From assembly GCA_000310025.1 (NCBI GenBank), contig FN649740.1, positions 3,127,615-3,157,824 of the forward strand: 30,210 nucleotides of DNA, given 5' to 3'. Both the position numbers and the translations under genes were made by a program. The DNA comes from Ectocarpus siliculosus (taxonomy: Eukaryota > Sar > Phaeophyceae > Ectocarpales > Ectocarpaceae). Under the pieces are notes generated by a model. That model worked only from the letters and a program-made list of their open reading frames with translations, ran no database searches and had not been told where the DNA came from. This document shows, piece after piece, positions 23,611 to 30,210 of the stretch. Numbering within the stretch: the stretch's first letter is position 1; each line of letters starts with the position of its first letter.

Positions 23611-24070
23611 CGGACTGATTCCGTCACTTGCGAGTCCTGCAGTTTGGCGGGAAAGCCGGCCGCTTCCCCGGAAGAAGCAGTTGACCGCGCTAGGCGCCAT
23701 GAAACAGCTGCAGTAGTGTTACCGTTCCGGAATGGGAGGAGTAACTCTTGACACGAAAACGGAGTCCCCCGAGACATCCTCCGAGCGTGATTCTAAACTC
23801 GACAGTTGCTTCATCATGAGCATGGTTTGGGAAGGGAGGACAGATAGCTGACCGCACCTCTGGACTCCCACCCCAGACTATCGTCATGATGAAGCAAATG
23901 ATGGGTTTAGAATCGCGCTCAGAGGATGTCTCGAGAGACTCCTGTTTGTTGTCAAGAGCTACTTCTCCCATTCCGCGACGGCATAGCAGTCGCTTGATGG
24001 TGTCTAGCGCTGTCAACTGTTTCATTCAGAGTAGTGACTGCAGGGCTTGGAAGTGACGGAATCAGTCCAC
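23611..24070. repeat. Imperfect foldback with protein-like arms
   Basis: The left arm (about 23611-23832) and right arm (about 23868-24070) are inverted copies at roughly three quarters identity, with a loop near 35 nt. Outer ends share CGGACTGATTCCGTCACTT. Read from each outer end inward, both arms encode related peptides: the right arm (minus strand) has KQLTALDTIKRLL and ETSSERDSKPIICF. The left arm (plus strand) has KQLTALGAMKQL, a stop, and ETSSERDSKLDSCF. Several differences fall at third codon positions, so the arms derive from a coding sequence. The source protein is not recognised. Confidence 0.75.
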
Positions 24071-24267
24071 GATGAAGGATGATGATAAAAATAGTGAAGT
24101 GTGGCACAGCTCATCGCTGGCGCGCAAACCCGACGTTGGCTCGTGGTTAATGGCGTCGTTGTTGTTATTGTCGCCATTGCTCCAGCTTCTCAGGTTGTTG
24201 TTGTTGTTGTCGTGTATTTTGCTGTTGTTGCCGTCGTTGATTTTGGTGTTTTTGCGCGTGTTAGCAG

Positions 24268-24360
24268 GTGAAGTACACCCCGGTCACGACGGAGAAGGCG
24301 GCGCAAGCGTTTCACCGTTCGTTCGCGCTTGCAGCCATCCGTGCTGAAAAGGGTTATTTT
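24268..24360 (+). CDS. Possible isolated exon, unknown
   Basis: A strong pyrimidine-rich acceptor (TTTTTGCGCGTGTTAGCAG) is followed by an open frame reading VKYTPVTTEKAAQAFHRSFA and LAAIRAEK, an alanine-rich helix with coding-like composition. No good donor or partner exon was found, and the frame continues open to 24591 with less protein-like sequence. Low confidence; it may be a remnant. Confidence 0.2.
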
Positions 24361-24591
24361 TGCGCGCAGTCAGCACAATCTATGGTTACGCTTCCCAAAA
24401 CGAGAGAGAAGATGCTTCTTCGTCGCGAGGAGTTGATACCACCGTTGTTCCCTCCCCTCGACCAGCCTGTCGTTGTTTCGGTCTTACAGGGGTCTCGAGT
24501 TTCGACCTTCCAGCAAAGAACCCCCGGACGAAGAATGTACAATGTTTTTTTGAAGATTCTACGCTGCTGTTCCGCGTTTGTATCAAGTTGA

Positions 24592-27037
24592 TGGACTCAA
24601 CGAGAGGTGACAACGCGTTAGGCAAGAGGATCAGCTGGAGCACCACGTCGTTGTGTGCCTGCGAGTCTCGGGGCATTGGCCTCTTCCTCGGTGAAATAGA
24701 TAGGCCAGCGATTGCAAACTTCGCAGTTATAACATGTATTATTTCCTGGCAGTGGGTGGTTCGAAGAGAGCCCACATTGCTCTCACAAAAGCCCTTGGTC
24801 GTGATTGTTTAATTACTCAATAGCCAACACCTAAGGATTGAAAACACTTCAGATAAGGACAATGTTGCTGTGTGAAACGTTTGCGTACTAATGCTGTCGG
24901 GATCGGCCTGGTCGTTTGTCCGATCGGACAACTTAGTGTGTGATGGCGAAGACACATCGGCACGGATAATTTTTATCTTGGCGGTTCGTGAGTGCGAGGA
25001 ATCAATGCTTGCGACCGCTCTGGTCTTGAGTGCGAGGAACAAATGCTTGACAGGATCCCCGAAGAATGACAGATCTTACGTACTACAAGGAGGCGGTTCT
25101 TCGTCGTTCATCGCCGCGTTCATTCGTGGGTCATTCGGCCATCAATACGAGCAGCAGCTAAAAAAATTCAAGTTGGGTCGGTCGCTGTGAAAGCTGCACT
25201 GGGACAACTTTGGCTTGTTCCCTCCGAGGTGGACTACGGTTCAGCTCGAAGTGAAGATTAAACTCCTCACAGCGTTTCCCAAACGATGGCTCCGGTATGC
25301 AACACTCGCCTACCACGCTGCTGACGATCGGACGCCAAGTATACAAAGAGACTATATTGTTGGTTGTTGTGTTGTTCTTTCATGTCTCGAACGACTTCCA
25401 TTCCCGAGTGTCTTTCTCTGTCAGCCAGTGGACCTGGGAGTCTTCGCAACCTTGTTGCAATCGATTGCGAAGACCCCCAATGGTTAGATTAGAAGTGACT
25501 GCACTCGTTTGTCATCTTGTTCCTGATCACAAGGAAGGGTAGCATGCCCGTATCGGTAGTCCTTCGATCCCCCCTTATGCTCCCTCCTCTCGTCACGGTC
25601 CTGATGATATCCTTACCCCTCCTCTTCTCACCGTTAGTCTACCTCCCTCGCGAACAAACAAGCAACTCGTTGATTGAATAAATCAATGAACCGCCGATGT
25701 ACAACATGAGGATATGAGGATGGCCTTCGGCAACTTCTACAATCAAAGGCACGCTGTGCTCAACGACGATTCCGAGACGCACGGTGACCGCGCCGATCGC
25801 GTAGATTCAAAGGTATCCTTGAAGTACGTACCCTAGGAATAAAGCGTCGTTCGGGGGAATGGCTGAGGTTCAACTTGTCGACTGTTGTGTGGTAATGCGC
25901 GTGGCACTACTGTAAGCACCCGGTGTCGTCTAAAACGCAGGATATCTTCCGTCGTGTGACCCCGGACAGGAAAGCTCTGACCTACAATACAGTCAATAAG
26001 TAGCTACATCCGATGTGTTTCGAGCATTAAGGTACAGCAGTTGAATGGTACATATGTAGGAAGTAGTCTACAGCACCAGACAGAGTAGGCAGCACGAAAA
26101 CCGTACTGGCCAGACAGCCGTACATGATGAACACAGTTTGGGCGCTGGTTATTGCGAACCCATGTGAAAACGAGAGCAAAACAACAATACAACCCCCGCA
26201 AGGATAGATGATACGATACAACATAAATACACTTGAACAACAGCATCACTGCTTGCTGGGACCTCGAGAGCGCGTGGACAAGCCGGCGCCTTACATATGT
26301 ATATTTGTAGATAGATCCGCCCCGGCGAGAAATGGTGTGGGTCTCAATGATCGTATCTACATATAGACAGAGATGATGGCCTTTGTATGCATAGACTATT
26401 CCCACTATATCGATGGCGTGTCGATATACAGTCTACTGCTGCGCTTTCAAAATGTATAATATGTGTTAAGATGATCCCCAGCTATCTCGGAATTGAGGCT
26501 TTCCGAATCCTTCTAGCGTCTACAAGTATCAAGTTTGCAGCAGTCTCTCAGCACCCAGCCGCGCAGCCGGGCTGCGCGGCCACACATAGGCTTCTTGCAA
26601 TAGCCCGGCATTTTCGTCAAATCGCCTGTGGGGGGGGGGGGCATACGCTGTTTTGGGCGCTCTAAAACCAAAACGAATTGGCTTTTCAAAACTTGAAGCC
26701 GCTGGCTTGGCAGCTGCGGAGGCCGTGACACCACTCACCGAACAACGATAACACTGGGATAGGACAGCAGAACACTCCTACGCCCCTTCGCATGCTCTAG
26801 AGATTCCCATCACGAAGGAGAGCTCGGCGTACTGCTTCGTTTTAGTCAGCTCCTTTTGCGGCGAGATTTGGGGACTCCGCGCATAATTTTTCAATTTACA
26901 TCACGTGAAATTTATTTCAAACTAAAGACCGCAGCCGCCGCCCGGCCTGCTTCGGTGGCGCATCAGCGCGCGCACACGCACAGCACCCGGCAGAAGAGTC
27001 GCGTAGGGGTAAACGGGGGTGGTTTTTCGCTGAGACC
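24592..27037. other. Gene-poor intergenic stretch
   Basis: No exon with defensible splice sites or motifs is visible. Small features are a 40-bp two-copy repeat (GAGTGCGAGGAA.CAATGCTTG near 24989 and 25029) and a 9-bp GC hairpin (CCGCGCAGC/GCTGCGCGG, 26559-26579). There is also a G run near 26631-26641. Open frames on both strands lack family character. The promoter of the gene starting at 27038 should be at the right end. Confidence 0.45.
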
Positions 27038-27484
27038 ATGGCCCTTGCGTCGCAAGACGGCGGTGCTGCAGGGGCGGGAGCTGATGGGTCGGCTCGTTGC
27101 TACATCCTGGGAGACTGTATCTGCGTAGGCCTTCCCGGTGGCCAACACTACTGCAAAGCGTGTGGCCACCTCGTCCACAACCTTGCCTGCAGTATCTCCT
27201 CGGCACCGATGACAGCAGTGACGCTGGAATTTTCTGCGGGGGCCTCGCCTGCATGACGACTATGGTCGAGGAGGACAAGTCTAGGAAGATAGCTGCCGGG
27301 CAGAGAGCTCGTAACGAGAGAGATGAGCGGCAGAGAGCCGAGCGCGAGCAACGACAGCGAGGCGGCGCAGGGGATCGTTGCGTTGGTGGAGCTGGCAAGA
27401 TCTGCGCTTCGGCCTCTTGCTGTGGTTCCCCGCGCCACTTCAAATGTACGGGACTGCCGTGTCAGTCGGGCTGCTCGGCGGAAG
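27038..27484 (+). CDS. Cys/His-rich gene, exon 1 (frame change near 27200)
   Basis: The first frame runs from MALASQDGGAAGAGADGSAR through the Cys/His cluster to SISS. The frame one base back then continues GTDDSSDAGIFCGGLACMTT and the charged helix to the donor CGGAAG|GTGAGC. Length 447 nt would give phase 0, but the next exon needs phase 1, so one missing base explains both the broken finger and the phase. Confidence 0.5.
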
Positions 27485-29556
27485 GTGAGCTCGTGTACAT
27501 GAACATGTTTACCAGGAGGGACGCCCTCCTTGGGCTGTTACTATAATATGACAAATTTGAATATCACCAACTCACTGACCACAGACCACAAGGACTACGC
27601 GCTTGGATGTGGCTTCCAGTTTGAACTGCTTGTGTTTGTAGTGTCTCCACGGCAGGCTTGCTTCAGCTGGTTACACAGAACAGCGTAAGACCGTCCCCAT
27701 GCAAACTCCTCGTGCGCGATTCTCCTCCGTCGCGCTGCGATGAAACGAACCCCCTTCTTTCCCCTTCCTTTTTGCTCGTTTTTTGCCCATTGCTGTTTTT
27801 CGGGACAGCCGGCGGAGAGGACGACGTCACCGACCTCACTTCTGTACAAGGAAACGGGGACGAGGAGGAGGAGCAGGAGGAGGAGGAGGAGGAGGAGGAG
27901 GACGGCCAGAATGCTGAGGAACAGGAAGGTGACCACAAGGCCTCCGCGTGAGATTGACACATGTCTTTGCCAGCAGACGGTGTTCCTCAACTTGACGAAG
28001 AAGTACCATCACTTTTCAAAGTGGAAAGCTACCGCTGCTGTACATTACCAGGCCCCGGGCACTGATGCGCTGCAAAAGAGAACACGTCTGCTGGCGAGGC
28101 TTAGTAAAATACGGTTTGAAAAACGTCATGCACATCGGCACGGGCTTGTTTCCAATTTACACCCACAAACTTCGCCACACATCACGGGTGTTGGCTGTAT
28201 TATCCATGTCTAACCCGTCGAGGAGAGGGCGGCATTTAGGGTTCCCTCTGCTTGTTGCAGTACGATGTACTGTTCGGACCACAGCTTGGATTACCACCAC
28301 CGAGTTGGCCTGAGAGAGGGATGCCCCCCCCCCCCCCCCCCCCCCCCCCTCCGCGTCCTTGAGTTGAGCGGATAGGCGAGGCGTGGCGCATACCGTCACT
28401 GATGCATGCAGTACATAGGGCTGTGATAGTGTTTTGCACAGGGAACATGATGGGAAGATATTTAGTTGTCCTCAGGTAAAATTTGCGTTTTCTCGCGTAC
28501 GTAAGGATATTACGGACACCACCGTATGTGCGTAGGCGTTTGCCAAAATCCATCGGTTAGGGTTAAACCAAGATATAACGAGTTCTTCAGTATGCCTAAA
28601 TATCGTGGGTTAGCAGGCCAGACAAATACATGAGTTCAACAATGGGTAGGGGTGGTGTGTACGACATACACGCAACGCGTGTCAAAGTCAACAACATACG
28701 CCCAAAATTACAAACACCACGCATGCGCCTCTTGTACGGCTGACCCCATACTGCTGCACCATTGCAGCCAAGGGACGTCGCCGCAGCAGCAGCAGGAACG
28801 ACGCGGACGTGCGAGGAGCTTCGTCGGGTGATGATGCGTCTGGCGGCCGGTCGACGCCCATAGGAAACAGGGGGAAGCGTACAACCGCTAACAAGACCCC
28901 GGCGTCATCGAATACCCGCAAGACAAGGCCAGCGAAGGAGGCCGAGGAGCAGGAGAAGTTGAAGACGTCCGTCATGCAGTTCAAGGCGGTGAAGCAGGGA
29001 ATTTCGGACTGCTTCACTGCCCCGGAGTTCCTGCAAAGCTTGGTAGGTGCGCTCGCTCCGCATGCGACGGACGGGGCGGCGAAGAGGGCGATCGCGAGCG
29101 CCCTCGCGAAGGAGTCGACCGCTTGGACGGATAGCACCAAGACTAAGGGTGCCGCTGCTGAGCAAGCCATTATCACCAACCTCCTTACTCCGAAGGTCAC
29201 GGCAGCATGCAAGGTGATGACCAAGAATGACCATGCGTTGGGACTTGAATTTTTGGGTTGTTCCTAACGCTACGGCGATAAACTTGTTGGTCGCGTAGGT
29301 ACGTCCTAGACGTCGACATCAGGACGACAAGAAATGTGGTGGTGGTGTTTCTACTGCAACTTGGAAGTGAATTATACTTTTGACAATACGAAGTAGGTTG
29401 TACCGGGCTACGTCAATAACGAACGCTAGTCTCTCACTGACGACACCTGTGCGTTGTCATATCTTTCGTTTTTTACCGGATGTGCAGTCGTTAAATACCT
29501 CTGTGGAAGCCGCTACCAAGGTACTCCAGGAGAAGCCCGACGTTGCCTCTGCGTGA
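27038..29556 (+). CDS. Cys/His-rich, coiled-coil and acidic protein, unknown; apparent frameshift in exon 1
   Basis: Four exons fit together: 27038-27484, 27809-27928, 28768-29213 and 29488-29556 (TGA). The start ATG has a good context (GACCATGGCC). Residues 20-60 hold a Cys/His cluster (CYILGDCIC, HYCKACGHLVHNLAC), continued after a one-base frame change by CGGLAC; this looks like a zinc-binding finger. Next come a charged helix (SRKIAAGQRARNERDERQRA), a second Cys-rich patch, an acidic Glu run, a basic patch (KGRRRSSSR) that could be nuclear-targeting, and an alanine-rich helical C-terminus ending QEKPDVASA. Joins after exons 1, 2 and 3 are phase 1, 1 and 0, consistent only if one base is missing near 27200. 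Total is about 360 residues. I do not recognise the family; a transposon-associated nuclear protein is one possibility. Confidence 0.55.
27809..27928 (+). CDS. Cys/His-rich gene, exon 2 (acidic)
   Basis: The acceptor is TTTCGGGACAG and the donor CAGGAAG|GTGACC. It encodes GGEDDVTDLTSVQGNG, then a Glu-rich run from a (GAG)n tract, and DGQNAEEQE. If the donor is not used the frame stops at 27951, giving an alternative short C-terminus. Confidence 0.5.
28324..28349. repeat. Poly-C tract (26 C)
   Basis: An uninterrupted run of 26 C in the long intron of the Cys/His-rich gene. Unlike the tracts at 2.2 and 16.7 kb, it is not preceded by the shared repeat module. Confidence 0.95.
28768..29213 (+). 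CDS. Cys/His-rich gene, exon 3
   Basis: The acceptor CACCATTGCAG gives G + CC = Ala, then KGRRRSSSRNDADVRGASSG. The main block is helical: EEQEKLKTSVMQFKAVKQGI, CFTAPEFLQSLVGALAPHAT and AAEQAIITNLLTPKVTAACK. The donor AAG|GTGATG is phase 0. Without splicing the frame would run to a stop at 29267. Confidence 0.6.
29488..29556 (+). CDS. Cys/His-rich gene, terminal exon
   Basis: The acceptor GGATGTGCAG starts phase 0 at SLNTSVEAATKVLQEKPDVA and stops at TGA two codons later. The composition continues the alanine-rich helix of exon 3, which is why splicing was preferred over read-through. Confidence 0.5.
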   Translation, partial: SLNTSVEAATKVLQEKPDVASA

Positions 29557-29769
29557 GGCTCGAGAGGGGTGAGGGAAGAAGAAGTCCCTGGAGTCATATG
29601 CGATTTTGTGGAGCTGTGAAGCTGTGTGTAGACTGCAAGGCGGCTAAGGAGGAGCAACTGCCAGCCTCATGCTGACGCTGGCAAAGAATTCCGTATTTCA
29701 TCCAATGTACGAAAAAAAACAAGCTTTCCTGATGCGCTAAATAGTCGACCTTGCTCACGATGTCACTGT

Positions 29770-30040
29770 AGGACACTATAAGGAGGCGTCGTGTGTGCTG
29801 GCACATTCGGGTTGTTGCGAGAGCAGAATAACCGAAGGCCAATGCAGTCTCTCGAAAAAATCCAATCCGTAGTCTACGCCGGAACCAACATTTCGAGCGG
29901 CCTCTTGTACTGCCGCCCCGTGCGCGCGAGAATCAACGGGTTCCGTTTTCCCGGTGCCCTCCGTCTGGCTACTGTGTCTCGGGTGCACGTTTTTCATTCT
30001 CTTGCGTTTTTTTCGAACATATATTTACATCAAAATGGGT
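29770..30040. repeat. Dispersed repeat, copy B
   Basis: It matches copy A (21435-22130) at both ends, at perhaps 70 percent identity, but lacks about 430 bases from the middle of copy A. The minus strand holds HFDVNICSKKTQENEK, the counterpart of copy A's peptide. The longer minus-strand frame (29997-29776) spans most of the repeat and is probably relic coding sequence. Confidence 0.6.
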
Positions 30041-30210
30041 TGGCACGTGCCCCTTTTAACGGCCTTTGGGGTGATCGGTCGGGTGAAATGTGCTCGCCGG
30101 TGTTGAGGTCGTTATTGGGGTGGGGGGTAGATACTTGGACCTTTCTTGCCACGCAAGCGTTGCTGACGTGACTCCGCGACCGTTCGTCGAATCGCACCTC
30201 GCAGCCTTCG

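Noticed and set aside
26559-26579. 9-bp GC hairpin resembling a terminator
   Set aside because: No T run follows and bacterial-type terminators do not apply; probably incidental.
28236-28553. Minus-strand frame with poly-Gly
   Set aside because: The Gly run is the translation of a poly-C tract; no supporting motifs or splice sites.

Overview
This window is eukaryotic nuclear DNA, most likely from a brown alga or a related stramenopile. The evidence for that is GC-rich exons split by T-rich GT-AG introns, a canonical eukaryotic tRNA-Phe without an encoded CCA, long poly-C/poly-G and triplet tracts, and interspersed transposon debris. The species cannot be proven from sequence alone. The window also contains a 285-base assembly gap (16380-16664). 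All genes below were built by hand from splice signals and reading-frame phase. No search or transcript data were available.

Layout. (1) From 700 to 9944 on the + strand, seven phase-compatible exons form the 3' part of a coiled-coil protein gene of unknown function. Its 5.1 kb third-from-last intron (3519-8663) holds five tRNA-Phe(GAA) genes in the same orientation, three of them on an exact 160-bp tandem period, plus a decayed sixth copy. The same intron has a large foldback element, a tRNA-derived SINE-like sequence, a homopurine tract and diverged tandem repeats. (2) From 19951 down to 10961 on the - strand, seven phase-compatible exons encode an ABC half-transporter of the ABCD4 type (lysosomal cobalamin transporter family), about 1229 residues, roughly double the usual length because of two low-complexity insertions. 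Its intron 1 starts with a GC donor and carries an LTR-like fragment. Its intron 3 carries a dead LINE 3' end and the assembly gap. Genes 1 and 2 converge tail to tail around 10-10.9 kb. (3) From 20 to 27 kb the sequence is mostly repeats: a 72-bp-arm near-perfect palindrome, a ~460-bp foldback whose arms look like protein-coding sequence, one arm of the foldback-element family, and one copy of a dispersed repeat whose other copy is at 29.8-30.0 kb. The end of a possible small minus-strand gene lies at 23.1-23.45 kb. (4) From 27038 to 29556 on the + strand, four exons form a gene for a protein with a Cys/His-rich N-terminus, a charged helix, an acidic run and an alanine-rich helical C-terminus. 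It carries an apparent one-base deletion in exon 1, or an assembly error.

The genes do not form an operon or pathway. The best functional link is inference: ABCD4 moves vitamin B12 out of lysosomes, and many algae depend on B12 from bacteria. The most unusual structure is the intronic tRNA-Phe array, followed by the paired foldback elements.
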